Origin: Ancylostoma caninum
Lineage: Eukaryota; Nematoda; Chromadorea; Rhabditida; Ancylostomatidae
DNA length: 64,000 bases
Direction: 5' to 3'
Assembly: GCA_037903475.1 (NCBI GenBank)
Contig: JBAJFG010000638.1
Span: forward strand, 186,001-250,000
Positions within the stretch are counted from its first letter, which is position 1. Every line of letters begins with the position of its first letter. The position numbers and the translations under genes were made by a program. The notes beneath the pieces are model-generated. The model was not told the origin of the DNA and did not search any database. It saw nothing but the letters and a program-made list of their open reading frames with translations. Of this stretch, positions 1 to 25,091 are shown piece after piece.

Positions 1-1046
1 TTGATTTTGGGGTCATGTTCTTATGTGCTGTATTTGGGAAGATCTCATCAGGGAATCATTTGTATTGAAAAAAGTGATGGTGAAGTCTTCAAACTCAAAC
101 GGAGATTTTGAAACTAGTTCCTCGCCTGGAGTCTACGCTGAAAAGTTGTTTGCAGTAGTTAACTGGGATGTGGCAAGGCCATAGACTACAGCCAAGGGGT
201 TTGCTTATTTAGCAAGCGGCTTCTAAACCTTTTACTAAGTTGCATACTTGCATAAAGTGGGCACGCATCAATGGTTCTCAATAGGGTTTCTGTGCATCCT
301 GTATATTTTGCTAGCACTAGGAGTAGATTAAATGGGAAAGATTGCTTGCTTGAAGTCTGTTCGCTTTCCGCGGAACATTGTTCACTTAGCTCCCACGCGC
401 TACTTCTGTAACCCTCAATACAGGGCTAACTTATCTGTCAGTAACAACCGCAGGTTCCTGATCATTAGCTAAACGAATCCCCTTAATTCTCGGTGTGGTT
501 TCGGAAGAAAGGTCGGGATCGAATGAAAATGCAAAGCTGTACCATATTCACTCGCAGTAAGATCCGCTGTGAACGTGTTTAAAGGAATCAGTAGCAGTAA
601 AAAACGCTTCGAATAAAAAAAACATTTTCGAAGAATTGAAATCATAAACTCAGTTCCGCTTTCATGACAAGGTCGTGATCAAGGAAAGGTGTAAGGATAT
701 ACTGGATGTAACTGTTGGTTTGAAATCTTTCTGCTGTTACCGGATGTACATTGCCACAATACTAGTATAGTAATTTTCTGCGCAACTTTTCCCTGTGGTT
801 TTTTTTTTGAATTAGCGTGCAACACTAAAGAACTAGAATGACGTTATTGTTCATAACAGATTGATTAAGATAGAGTGGATGACTCTGAGTGGATTTTCTT
901 TTGGGACTCCTAGCTCTTGCTTGTGTTGCCGGCCTCTGTCTTTTTTTCCGAAGTGTCGATCAGTTGCTAGAGCTTACGTTGAACTTGCTGTGTGCCTTCT
1001 TTCCGATATGTGTAGGCTTCACTTTAGTTTAAGTTGTTTGTTGCAG
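1..1046 (+). other. Intron of gsp-2 upstream of the first visible exon
   Basis: No coding exon is recognised here. The first PP1 exon in the window opens with the last two bases of a valine codon after the acceptor TTGCAG at 1041-1046, so at least one upstream exon (about 17 residues of the PP1 N-terminus) must exist. I searched this stretch for that N-terminal exon and did not find it; it probably lies before the window. Confidence 0.6.
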
Positions 1047-6647
<5,601 letters not shown>

Positions 6648-6736
6648 TTCATGTACATAGGTGTCCAACTGCGTGCGTTTGTGTGGGATGCGCATCAGAA
6701 GAGTTTTTTCCCCAAGAAATCGGTTCCATCTGCCCC

Positions 6737-6779
<43 letters not shown>

Positions 6780-9199
6780 ATCATCAATCATGGGCTTTGC
6801 AATTTCGTAACTTGTTATGCAGTGTGAAGCACTGAGCGAATGTTTCAACAAGTATCTATGATCTTTTTGTCCTTCAGATGTGTCTCGTCTTATTTACCAA
6901 AATGATGGTTCGAAACCCGGATTTACAGTTTTGATTCGTAGCAGTAGCTCTTCTTTCCTTTTTCGTTAATATTAGAATACTCATCAAATATTTTCGACTA
7001 TTGTCGTCACGTGCTTGTAATGAAACTATGACCTCGTGTATAAATATCGGTTTAATAATCAGCTCTGTTGAGTTCCGTGGGGTCATTTTAAGGGAGGTTG
7101 CGTCCGTAGTGCGTTTTATGCTGTGATTCATAAAAGCTTTATACAAAAAGAGACGAAGCATATGAGGTGAGCGTGAAATCGTTCCCGTTGCCGTTCTCAA
7201 TAGATTTTAAAATAGTATTACTAACATGCAAGAGGACTAGATAAGGCAAAAGAACAATAAATAACTAGGAAGTGGTATTTACAAGGGAAGTATTATGATT
7301 GACAACATGACATGGCAACGTTGATGAGTGCTAGAAGCGAGAAACATTGAGCAAAGCCCAAAGAACAACAAATTGATACCTGCTACGCCACAGATGGATA
7401 AATTGACTACAAATACAGAAGTTGCTTTTCAAGCGTCACGGAGGAAAAAATTAGGTACGAAGCATCAAAAATAAAAAGGAATCTTCCAGTAGCTCAGAGT
7501 TACTGATCTGAAGTCGATCGGAATGCATTTTTCTCGTGATGTTGCTTTCGACTTCCGATCGATTATGATGAAAAATGGAAAAGGAAAATCGCACAGAGGT
7601 GGCCATTATGTAAACTATACAGCATCCACAATGCCACCGAACGCTTAACAAGGGGAAGTTTCAAGGCATTCTGTTGAGATTTCAATCATATCTGCGAAGA
7701 GGTTGTATTCTGCAGATAGATGAGTGAAGTTAGCCGTATTGGTGGCGCATTTCCTGATATGTGACATAGTATTCTCTGAAAGGAAGCGAATGCATGTCTT
7801 GTTGGACATGGACCATTTTCGGGAAAGGGAAGGGGGGAGTGAGGGAGGGAAGGAAGCCAGTCGAGAAACAGTGGGTAAGTCGAGCCGCCACGGCCAATCG
7901 CAAAGTTTGGCCCTGCGGATGGATATTTGCTTACCCCCCCCCCCCCACCTCTCAGCCCTTTTCGACTTTCCTGCAACCCTTCAGCGTACGTACAGTGGAG
8001 ACCACATACTTAGCACACCCACGATTTTGGGCCACAGATTTGGTCTCAGCCCAAGGATGAACAATCAAAACCAAGTTCGAGTATGTGTTGGGGCTCTATG
8101 GCGGCTTCCTTACTGTTGCTCACCACGGGAACAGAATCAGTAGGAAGTGAACTAAAAAATAAAATTAAAATTTCGTTGAGTTTCTCAAACTAGGTGTAAA
8201 AGTTTTGGATCTACCTATGAAGGGTAGCGAATTGGAGTATTGAATTGAGCACTCTCCTCCTCAACTCCTTGATATGGGAGCTATTCGGGCATTCTCCGTA
8301 GCTGGAGCCAGGGACAGAAGCAAACGGTCAAAATTGTCGAGAATATCATTTTATTGAATCTCGACAATAATGCAAGCATCGGAATTTCCCTATGATTGCC
8401 TGAAAGCCTGTTAGTAGCACAAATCGGAGAAAAATCCACAGCCGAAGTGCTTGCCTTCTACTTGTAATCACCATGAATCCTTTTTTTTTCAGTTTTTAAG
8501 CCATGTTGATGAGCCGTGTTATTTCCTGAGGTGAACAACTACGCATTAAGACTACCATAGCAAAATGCGCACTGATAACTAGAATAAAATCACATTTTCT
8601 TTTTGATAAACTGATGTAAGAGTGCAACGAAAATATTTAAAAGAGTAATGCATTTTGAGCTCTAAAAGCGAAGAATGAGCGCAGTTCCATTGAGAAACAT
8701 TTTGTTGAGGAGTAGAGTAGAGTAGAAGGAAGAAAACACTATGCCCCATTAAATTCTGAGTATTGTCCTGATAGCTAATTCTAAGCTTGGAACACGAATT
8801 TTATATTTCCATCAGTTGATCGCCCAAAATTGGCAGCGTGCTAAATATGTGGCCGCCACAGAATGTAACCAACTTGATCTCTCGCTAATCTCCTACAATT
8901 GTTCTAATCAAATATGAGTAAATGTTTGGATTTGGACGCAAAGCTAGCAACAGCTACAAAGACACATAGGCATATTACCCAAGTTCCATGGATGAAAACA
9001 ACGACCTTCAGGTAGTGAATTTCTAAGAGAACGCTACGCTGGAGGACGGAAGAAACCCTTCTAACGGAACTCTCCACTAGATAACCCGATGACTAAAATA
9101 GAGCACGGACAGATTAGTAAGAAGCCGGGAAAGACACGTATACATAGCACTGAAAATTTGACGGCTCCGGGATCGAACGCTACTAGCGCGGTCATCCCT
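6648..9199. other. Convergent intergenic region between gsp-2 and the co-Smad
   Basis: No gene recognised on either strand. Contains the (TC)n tract, an AATAAA at 7256-7261 (610 bp after the gsp-2 stop, so only a possible poly(A) signal), and a purine-rich then poly-C tract around 7815-7950. Two overlapping plus-strand ORFs near 7724-8143 run through this low-complexity sequence and show no domain. Confidence 0.6.
6741..6774. repeat. (TC)n microsatellite
   Basis: A 34-bp pure TC tract about 95 bp after the gsp-2 stop codon, probably in the 3' UTR or just beyond it. It produces artificial Arg-Glu and Ser-Leu repeat ORFs on the two strands. Confidence 0.95.
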
Positions 9200-15805
<6,606 letters not shown>

Positions 15806-15807
15806 CT
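15806..15807 (-). other. Splice acceptor immediately before the co-Smad ATG
   Basis: On the minus strand TTCCAG is followed directly by ATGATCAGC. This is either a spliced-leader acceptor with no 5' UTR of its own or an ordinary acceptor joined to an upstream exon I cannot identify. Confidence 0.4.
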
Positions 15808-16198
15808 GGAATTCAGTGCATCAGTAGTGGGAAGGTAAAGAACTCTGGCAACGGTGATTCCAGAAGCTCTTGTGAGGTGAGTAGCTTGGAAGAGTGCAGG
15901 ACATAACGAGAATAATAGGGGGTGGAGGCATTATAATGGACGTGACGGGTAGGCGTTACACAATCTTTCGCCCCATCCCCCGGAAATGTCCGTTTTTTCC
16001 TGTGGGGCATCATTCATCATGTTACCAAATCTGTATCATGACCCTGTTAGAAGATCCTTTTTTAGCCAGTGGCACCTCCAACCTGTACCAGATTCTTAGA
16101 ATGTTGTAGAAGCTTGCTGACCTATAGTGAAAAAAAACCTGTTCAAAACTATACTGACGAGATTATGATTGAAATCTGTGATATATAATAGTTTCTTA

Positions 16199-16468
16199 CA
16201 GTGGCGGACGCAGAAAGTGGGCGGGAGGGGGGGCGTGGGAGGAAAAGTGGGGTCTCCGCCGTTTTGGGGACCCAGACGGAAAATAAAATTAATAATAATA
16301 TCAATTATAATAATAAACAATAAATAAAAAATATATTAAAAATAATAATAAAAATAAACAATTAAAAATAAACTAACACAAGATTTTTATTTGTATTGTA
16401 AAGTAATTTCGAAAATTTGGCGACCCATTCTCGGGGGGGGGCGCGCCCCCCCCCTGCGTCCGCCACTG
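16199..16468. mobile_element. 270-bp hAT-type MITE with 8-bp target duplication
   Basis: Ends are CAGTGGCGGACGCAG and its inverse CTGCGTCCGCCACTG. The flanks are identical GTTTCTTA at 16191-16198 and 16469-16476, an 8-bp duplication diagnostic of the hAT superfamily, whose ends commonly begin CAG. The arms are G/C homopolymer-rich and the centre (16265-16380) is very A/T-rich. Diverged single ends of the same family appear near 26690-26795, 34376-34475 and 39245-39350. Confidence 0.9.
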
Positions 16469-17403
16469 GTTTCTTATAGTTTTATGACTGCCAGTACTTT
16501 CCCGAGGAAAAACGAGCAATGACGCAATTCTCCTTCATTTCAATGTTGTTATAATTTAATTCTTGGTAGTAGTAATTTCAACACGCTCTTCAACCCGAAA
16601 AGATAAAAGTTCCACCCTTCTTGTTTTTCATCATTCATATCCACAGAAATTTCTAAAATTATCACTTCTTTTGCGAAACACCCTTCGTTCTGTTTAATAC
16701 ATTTTCTTGATATACATAGCATATCATAATCTAGTAAATATGATATATAGTATTTAAAATATAAATATGTAGTAGTACATTATGATCCTTTGAAGGATAT
16801 TATATGTGCTTACACATAGGAAACCTAGGAACCGTGTTATGCATAAGATTGAAAGATGCAAATCCCATGACTAAGACATGCGTTCTTGTGCAAAACACGG
16901 TTTTTTTAAATCAATAGCTCCATACCATCAATGATCATATCCGTGCCAAACCACCCATTTACAATTTGGGCCAGTACCACCTAGTCAGGTGCAAATTTCC
17001 AAGAAGAGTCCTAGAGATTGTTTCAAGAAGTCAGGGATTTTGACGTTTTCAGAAGAATTCTTGAAAATTCTGGAGAAAACAGCGAGTTCAGAAATTTCAA
17101 ATGGAATTCCTTGAAAAGGAACAGAATTCTGCTGAAACGAGTATTTTCAGGAGATTGGAGGAAATCTGCATATTTTCTCAAGTGATTCTCCAGACTTCTC
17201 CAGAGAATTCAGAATTTTTGACGCCTTCAGAATTTCTAGAAGGATCTAGAGCACCTACATAGGTTTGGGCAAAGTGCCACTGGTGATGAATTGGAGGACG
17301 GTTAGACACGTTTTTGTGGATCTTTGAGTCGAAACCACTATTCTCTACTTCAAAGTAGGTGCGATTATTAAAATGGCACTGTGTAGTCAGACAAAAGTCC
17401 TAT

Positions 17404-17472
17404 CGAGCGAGCCGCGACATGGCTGCTAACGGGCCCCGGTAGAGCCGGCGGAAGCCATGTCGCGTCCCGCTC
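17404..17472. repeat. GC-rich hairpin
   Basis: CGAGCGAGCCGCGACATGGC near 17405 pairs with GCCATGTCGCG followed by CGCTCGCTCG near 17454. Stem of roughly 20-25 bp with an insertion on one side, GC-rich loop, flanked by an AT-rich background. Possibly the core of an eroded palindromic transposon. Confidence 0.6.
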
Positions 17473-19527
17473 GCTCGCTCGCTTTCACTTTTCCTTCACC
17501 CTAACACTGAGTCACTTCAAACGCCGTGTGAGGAGCATTTTGTTGAAGTATGAAATTTCTAGGTTTTTTGAAACCGGTTATGGAAAAATGATTCCATTTT
17601 CAAGGGGTCTTATCGCTGTACTCATCATTTCGCTGTTTTGTGCACTGATTTGTTTTTTCCTTTGCACTTATCCATAGTGGTGTTTTCTAACTTTTGCCTT
17701 CAGCAAGCGTAGTAAACTTATACCTATACTTAAACCCATGCATACCCATACAGAACCCATGCGCTCCGAATCCGATGGAAATCCGGTGAAAAACCCACGA
17801 ATAACCCACAATTCCCTCAGTCTCATGCAGAATCCATGTATAGCGATGCAAAACACGGTTTTCAGGTTTCCTGAGCGACTGGTTGAAAAAGAGGTAGTCG
17901 GATAAACTAAATGAACGTTCAGGAGACGATTCGCAGAAGTTGAATTATCCAGAAAGCACAAGCCCTACATTCCTTCTTATTTTACCACCAGAGTTTTCGA
18001 CACCAGATTTTCCACTGATTCGATTCCGAATGAGTGGAAAATAATTGGATTTCGAGTGAGTGAAGAACGAACATTAGTAAACAGTACGCTCAATACAGCC
18101 ATAAGTTCTTGCACCCCATATTTCGTACCGCCACTGCAGCGGAATTCAAAGCATTGGCATGACCTCTATGGCCAGACTAAACCAACTCAATAACATCTCA
18201 TCAAAGATCGGGAATATGTCGCCATTTGCTTGGCGCACCCATCGCGGCACGGAGCATCGATATCATCTTAGAATTGGATCCACTCTGGAGAACAAAGGTG
18301 TAGTATTCCCATTAGAAAATTGAAGTAGATGTAAAAAGCATTGGAGAATTCTAGGGTTAGAACGGAAATCCATTCTCCCTCTTCTTTCAGGAATTTCATC
18401 GTGTTCTTGAAAAGATGCCCAGTCAGGGCAAATTTTCTAAGATTTTTGTAGCCCACAATCCCAACTTCATGCTCATTTTCAGTTAAACAGCATTTTCACT
18501 GAGAAGAGACATTGGTGCACTGGATTCATACTGGGTAGCCCTAACGTGACGTTTCAGTAAGACGCAGAATCTGCTTATGGAGCGAGTGCGTCTACTGGAG
18601 TAGGGCGCAGAGGAGATCCTGTGCTGATATCTAATTTTCATACAGCAATAATCTGAACACGTTCAAGAACAAATCAAATACTACATGATGCAAAAGTCTG
18701 AGCTCGTACCATGAAGCTGAGGAGAAGCTTTGGAAGGATTCAGACAAGAAATACCACCGTACAAAGACGGGAGCGCCTCCTTTGAGCTGTTAGAAAGGCA
18801 AATCGCTACATATTCCCGACCTTTTGAGTTATTTGAGTTGCTATTGAGTTAGCCTAGTGCGCCCTTAGAGACCATGTCATTACGTGGAATTCCGCTGCTG
18901 TGGTGGTACTAAATATAGTGTACAGAAAATAATGGTGCAACCTGTATATGAAACATTCGTATAACATTTCTCATAATTCTATTTCAGAAAAAAATGAAGG
19001 AATGAAGAGAGAAAAGCATTGGAAACTGGAGTAGAATAAAAATAGCTGATTTGTGATGAAATTTGTGAGGAAATTTACTTGCACGCTTTCCACCGATAAC
19101 CCATAAACTGTTCACGTCTGTCAAATTTGGTTTTCTATTGAAATGAGCTCTAAAGTACGGCTATGACTATGAGGCGAATTTTGGTGCGAAAAATTGAGGA
19201 AGGTGTTTTCCTGAGAATTTCTGGGGCTCGTGGCAGGTCCCACTCTAAGTTGATTATTTGAAACGTATACGAAACATTTGGTACCTTTGGGAATCCTTAG
19301 AAAGCCCTGCTACGGGATAGCTACAGGGTATTAGGCGTTCAGAATTGGAGCATGTGATATGCTTCCATTCGAACGATGGGAGAACTGTTTCCCAACACTG
19401 CTGTTTTCCTCCACTCGGGAACGAATCTTCAGCGGCCTGTAATACTATCTTATTTTGCTAATTAAGCCATGAGGGCAACGTTCTAACGGGGAAAATTCCA
19501 ACTTTAGCTGCTTATGTCGGAAAACGG

Positions 19528-20084
19528 TCAAGAGGTACCCGACCTAATTAGCACCACCCATGCAATGGCTCGGAGGCTGTCAGTAACTTACCGTAACAGT
19601 GCTGCATGGCTAATGACAGTGTCAGCTTGTTCTTGCGCTATCCCTGCTCTAAGCGCCTCCTATTTTGACTATGGTGAGCTTACGCTGCTCTGCAAAACCT
19701 AGCCGATAACCACGCTTGGTTAGTCGAACGTGTGAATACTGAATAGATGAAGAGTCGGGTCTTCAAAAAAAAACTTGCGGTGTTTGACAAAAAAAACATT
19801 GCATGGTCTTAATTTTTTTCTTTTTCACTGTACCAATGCTGTTGTCAGAACCACTACCCGTTTACTTTGATACGAAATTTCAGACCTATGAAATTCCATG
19901 CGAGGAAATTCAAATCTAACTCTATAAAAGGCCAGCTCATTAAATGTTATCATGAATTCGCGGTTGGACCATACAGTTCGTTTAGCAGCTATGCCGAACT
20001 TGCTAAAGGAGCTGTGCAGCTGGTCGTAAGCCCTTACTCTGTTGATGAGCTCATCTGACGCTAATTAGATCGGGTACCTCTTGG
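19528..20084. repeat. Inverted pair around a 0.5-kb segment
   Basis: CAAGAGGTACCCGACCTAAT at 19528 recurs inverted at 20060-20084 (ATTAGATCGGGTACCTCTTG), about 25 bp with one mismatch. The enclosed segment has no recognised coding capacity. May be a small transposon, but no target duplication is evident. Confidence 0.45.
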
Positions 20085-21107
20085 CAGTGACCCGCTTATG
20101 TCGCTGAAGACCTTTTCTCGCATTGTTACATGCCATTCTAGGTGAGTTATTTCAACAAATTCAGTAGTAAGTCTACAGGGAAATCTGAGACGAAGTTACA
20201 GTAATATGTATGTACTAGCCAGTGACAGGCTACCACGTCATTCTATCTCATGAATGCTGGTCCAGAAACGTAGAAGCCATTTTCATAACTCGCTCTACTC
20301 ATTCACATATCGTGCTTATGCTTCAGGGACCAGTCCTCGCATGGTCGGAGAGGTGCTCCAACCCGGTATCAGTTTCCCAGAAGTGAAAGTCGAATTTTTG
20401 AAAGTCGTGTCAAACAAGCCAGATGGCTTCACATCAGTCCAAGGAAAATTAAAAACTTGTAGAAGCTTCGATATGCTTTCACTAAAGATCCACCGTCTCT
20501 CCAGCAATTGACTCGCTTTTCCATGCGGAAGTGGCGAAGGGGCAACATAAGTGAAAAAGAGCGCGCGGTACATAAGTGGCCGCGAGTGTTCTGTGGAAAA
20601 TGAATAAGAAATCAAATAAGCACTGTTGTCCCTTTGTACATATGACTCAGTTGAACGGAATCAGACGAGGAAACATTGAATTTCGAAATTAGAGAGAAAA
20701 AGGGAGGATTACATAGTGGCACGAAGAAATACTGTAGAGGAAGACTGGAAAATTTCTGGAAAAATCTTGTCTTTCGAACTCAGAGGACAGGAATATGAGC
20801 AAAATCGAACTCATTCCCTGGCAGCTTACCCAGCTAATCGATAATTTCATCACAAGACAAATAGGACGACCGAGTGTAGAGGTGTGGGCGAGGGTGGTGG
20901 GGTGATAAGGAGGCAGCGGAAGAGGAGTTCGTTCCGCGGACGAACGGACAGGGAATCACGGGCGATGCTGCTGAGCTGGGCTATCGAAACCAATTGTTTG
21001 TTGTTTATCCAGCTTATCAGTTCGCTTCAGAAAATTTCGAAAACACTGGTCATGGTTTACGTAAGAATGGGCGGCGATTAGTACTCTCACCGAGCCAAAA
21101 CGATCAG

Positions 21108-21268
21108 GCGAGAACTGGTCCTCGACAGATGTTCAGCGTTTCAGTGGTTCTCTTAAGACTCAACTTTTGGATGAACAGGGTAAAACTACCGATAGAACAA
21201 TTTCTAAAACTCAAGCGGGAATAGTGGCAAGAAAAGCAGGCTAAAGCAACACGAGGACCAGTTCTCGC
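21108..21268. repeat. 161-bp segment bounded by 17-bp inverted repeats
   Basis: GCGAGAACTGGTCCTCG at 21108-21124 is the exact inverse of CGAGGACCAGTTCTCGC at 21252-21268. Related partial words occur near 13813 and 20328. Probably a MITE core; ends and target duplication are not resolved. Confidence 0.5.
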
Positions 21269-24162
21269 TCCGTACTCTTCCGACGGCAGGCAGAGCAATT
21301 GGCGAAGGAATGCGACAATGTTTCAGCGATGTAGCAAGTGGTTGGCAGTGGCCAATCGGCAGCGAGGACTACGTGACTGCTTGCTGCTGTTGGTGCAACG
21401 ATGACACAGCATCGAGAAACACAGCAACATAATAAAGCAGCGTGAAAATATACGAATTCCTTCCGTGGCAAGCGTTGTGGCAGGAGAATTTTCGCATGAA
21501 ATTGACAACGATTAGAAGAGTTCGGAATGAAATCAAATTAGGAGAATATTCGAATGAACAGTAGTCGAATATGACAAGAAATGCATGAAAACAGAGGTAA
21601 CCAATTGATACATCGACTTTTTCCGCACAGTCCCTTCTGTATGTATTTATTGACTAGTACATGGTTTGCATGGTTTGCCGAGGAGACGGAGTCGAACATC
21701 GTAGAAACCGAAGAGACGGAGCCTAACATCGTAGAAAACACGCTAGCTTTCTTGATCTCTTCAACGTATCAAATGAGCAAAAAAGGAATAGATGTCATGC
21801 AGGAAGATCTTTATTTGAAAAAAAAAAACTTGATTTCCATTTTGTTTGGAAATGACAATCAGTTTAAATATGTTTAAATAAGTTCAGTAAGTTAAAAAAT
21901 CAGGTAAATACAGTCGCATCGGTAGAATGTGAAAATTTTCGCGGAATTTGCAGGATCTCGGTAAAACTCCTTTCAGAGCGAATGTTTCTCAAAATACAAA
22001 GGACTACATGGAGCAAAACTACATTCTGCATCTATTTGTTCCTCGATGACCCGTCACTTTTACTGCTGTCACCAAATATTTCAAAAAGTTCGCCAATTAT
22101 TTTCACCCCGCCCACCAACTCGGATCGGATGCGAAAAACTCTACCATTTTTTGCTCTCTTGATTACAGTCTAAGTACATTTTGGAAATTCTTATACAGTT
22201 CCACTGCGTTCAGTAGATGATGGCGATCAATTTGATGTGAAAATTATTCGTGAGTTTGTCAATTTTCCTATTCTCTGAAACAGCAGATTTTCAATATATT
22301 CGATTAATTTCACAACTCAAAGGACCATCACAAAGTATTCATTGCAACGTCACAACGTGTCCGAGAAGAATGCACTGGACGACACAGATCAAACTCAGCT
22401 CATCGAGTCTCTCGATTCAAAAGACCGCTGCGAAGTTGACAACACGTCCAAAATTCTTCCAAACCTGTGCAAATCGACGAACAAAAATTTGCGCTTGCTA
22501 ATTTCCATAAATGACAATTTTAAAGCAATCGAGTGAACTCCGTGCACTGTAGTAGATGCACATGTCCCCCGCCCCCTCACCCGGAAGTGGAGTGCTCGCT
22601 CATTCCGGTGGATTTAAAAATGGCCAAAAATAAAATGTTTTGAGATTCAATGGCTTAATTATAGCGTTCTTTTTGTCCAGAACCAATCTTTTCCCAATAG
22701 TTATAACCATATCAACAAGCTCTATCGTACTATGGTGTTTTCACGTTACCACAACTATCTTGACCCTTTCTCAATTTCAGGTGCCAAGGCTCCCTCGTGC
22801 CTTGCGAATGTTTAGAGTGGCGGCACCTCAAATTTCGGATCTAGAGACATTTGACCTTCGGAGTATTGTCATTGTATTTCAATCTGTTTCAGCAGCCCAA
22901 CTGTTTTAGTTTGTTCTTGAAAAACTCTAGAAGAGAAATCACTAGAATCAATTTTTTATGGTTTGAAAATCGATTTTCTCACAGCAGAAACATTCCTCCA
23001 TCTTTTTTCTCTCTCAGTCAAAGTTTAAGTACATTGGAGTTTTTGAAAATTTATGCTAGGCTATACTCATTTTATTTTGGTCGCAAAAGATGCACCTGCA
23101 AACATGACACAGTACACAATTTTCTGTGCTTTCGGTCAAACTTCATATATCATTTTCCTCGTTTTTACAAGAAGTAGGCAAGAATTAGTAGCAGTATTGA
23201 ATACGATTTCTGGTGTACTTCAGGGTGAGAAGGGAGACGAAGGAGGTGACGCTTAACTCGCGAAGAAGTTTGATTTCAAAATCGGAAATAAAGTTACCTA
23301 TATTTTGTTATATAACGCTGATATTTGTATGAACTATGAAAGACAGTCAAAAGTACGATCACAATGGTAAATGAGCCGTAGTTAGCCACGCATAACCTTT
23401 AGGCGCGTTCGATCGCTTCGGGTTGCATCAAATAAACGACAGGTGCCCTGAAATTCTAAAGTAAGAGAGAGCATTCTAATGCAGCAGCCTCACGCCTCGT
23501 TAGAAAGATAACACGCTGCCGGAGGCTAAATATAGTTGCGAGAGAGAAGAAAACCACTTCCACATAGGGAACGCAGCATCCACGATATTGGGTAGACGGG
23601 AGTGTGATGGGGATGAGATGATGAGCGTCAGTTCACCGAACGCAGATCCTAACTAGCAGAAAATGTGTGCGAGATGTCTCATGACCTCCAATGTGGGAAT
23701 GCTGCGTAGCACTCTTACTCCGTAATGCCAAGAAATTGCTTTCAGAAATAGAGCAGCTTTAAGATCACATCGCCATCAGATTTGCGTTCCTAGTTTCAAC
23801 TTGTAAAGAAATATTCCTCTATCATCATTGGAGCTTGACCTTAGCCTACCCACACTTTTCACCTTTCGAGTTTTTTGGTAAACATGCACAATTTACCCTA
23901 CAAATCGCTATGATTTATCTCAGAAATTCGCGCAAAACGTTGCCAGATGCCTTCCTGGTCTACCTGAAGGAGATCGCGGGGGACGTTACAAGCAATGAAG
24001 TGCGCTACTTAACTTTGAATATCCAACGGTGTGGAACCAGCGATAGGGACAGATTGTGATCTGCCGTTCAAACCTCTGTGTCATCCGGGCTACTTTTTAT
24101 GTTGGTGTTTGTTAGATAACTGCAGCAGCCGTAGGCAGCATACTATATGTATTTGCAAAACG

Positions 24163-24239
24163 TGGGTACAGAGCAGGATTCGATCCCTTGACCTCCACAA
24201 CGTCGATCATTCGCTCAACCCACTGAGCCATACGGCACG
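24163..24239 (-). repeat. tRNA-like module B, copy 1
   Basis: Minus strand reads TATGGCTCAGTGGGTTGAGC then about 40 bases then GGATCGAATCCTGC. Spacing of the A-box and B-box resembles a tRNA gene, but the would-be acceptor arms do not pair, so it is not a functional tRNA. Confidence 0.65.
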
Positions 24240-24535
24240 CGATGCAACGTGCAAATGTGTGTCCACTCTTACCGTAATTTATCTTAGAAATCTATGCAAA
24301 ACGTTGCCGGATGCCTTCCTGGACTACCCGAAGGAGATCACGGGGGACGTTCCAAGCAGTGAACCCCAAACACTGCGATACTTAACTCTGGATCTCCAAC
24401 GGAGTGGAACCAGCGATAGGGACAGATTGCAATCTGCCGCTCAAACCACTGAGCCATCCGGGCTACTTTTTATGTTGGTGTTTGTTAGATAACTGCAGCA
24501 GCCGTAGGCAGCATACTATATGTATTTGCAAAACG

Positions 24536-24612
24536 TGGGTACAGGGCAGGATTCGATCCCTTGACCTCCACAACGTCGATCATTCGCTCAACTCACTGAG
24601 CTATACGGTACG
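24536..24612 (-). repeat. tRNA-like module B, copy 2
   Basis: Second copy of the module at 24163-24239, 373 bp downstream, with a few substitutions in the A-box region (TATAGCTCAGTGAGTTGAGC). Confidence 0.65.
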
Positions 24613-24830
24613 CGATGCAACGTGCAAATGTGTGTCCACTCCTACCGTAATTTATCTTAGAAATTTATGCAAAACGTTGCCAGATGCCTTCCTGGTCTAC
24701 CTGAAGGAGATAGCGGGGGAAGTTCCAAGCAGTGCAGTGCGCTACGTAACTTTGGATATCCAACGGAGTGGAACCAGCGATAGGGACAGATTGCAATCTG
24801 CCGTTCAAACCACTGAGCAATCCCGGGGCT

Positions 24831-24932
24831 GCATGCATCATTGAGATTACCCAGGGTGAACGTACAGACGCCCGTTTCAACAAAGAATAGATTGGTATAG
24901 TGTGAATACGCTTAGTCTCAGTGATGCATGCG
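24831..24932. mobile_element. 102-bp hairpin MITE of the GAGATTACCC family
   Basis: Left arm GCATGCATCATTGAGATTAC with CCAGGGTGAACGTACAGACG; right arm inverted, ending AGTCTCAGTGATGCATGC. Abuts the last tRNA-like module. Related single arms and a second hairpin occur at 25581-25620, 27008-27040, 27105-27135, 28161-28330 and 32650-32680. Confidence 0.6.
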
Positions 24933-25006
24933 TCCAGGCTACTTTTTCTACTGGTGTTTGTTAGGTAACTGCTGCGGGCGTAGGGGTAGACAGCAAGCTA
25001 TATGTG

Positions 25007-25091
25007 TTTGCAAAAGGATGGACCGGACGGGATACGATCCCATGGCCATCATAACGACGGCCAATCGCTTGACGCGCTGAGCTATGCGGGT
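25007..25091 (-). repeat. Further tRNA-like module
   Basis: Minus strand has ATAGCTCAGCGCGTCAAGCG and GGATCGTATCCCGTC, an A-box/B-box pair like those in the tandem array but with a diverged body. Confidence 0.55.

Larger units (their letters stand above)
15808..23900. other. Gene-free stretch, left part
   Basis: Apart from the hAT MITE (16199-16468) and the hairpins listed separately I recognise no coding exon. Contents include AT-rich sequence (16270-16790), a stretch rich in GAATTC/TTCTGGAG words (17030-17240), an inverted pair at 19528-19552 / 20060-20084, and a 17-bp inverted pair at 21108-21124 / 21252-21268. Short ORFs show no domain. Confidence 0.5.
23905..24830 (-). repeat. Tandem array of tRNA-like (SINE-type) units, period about 370 bp
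   Basis: The word GTGGAACCAGCGATAGGGAC recurs at 24404 and 24768, and with one change upstream of it at 24031, giving periods of 373 and 364 bp. Each full period holds two tRNA-like modules on the minus strand. Module A has TGGCTCAGTGG (A-box-like) and GGTTCCACTCC (B-box); module B has TGGCTCAGTGGG and GGATCGAATCC. The plus-strand ORFs of 74-153 aa that run through the array are by-products of the repetition. The A/B-box matches point to a tRNA-derived SINE amplified in tandem. Confidence 0.8.

Noticed and set aside
24031..24844. Pair of 146-153-aa ORFs with the same protein sequence
   Set aside because: They run antisense through tandem tRNA-like modules; the similarity follows from DNA repetition, and there is no domain.
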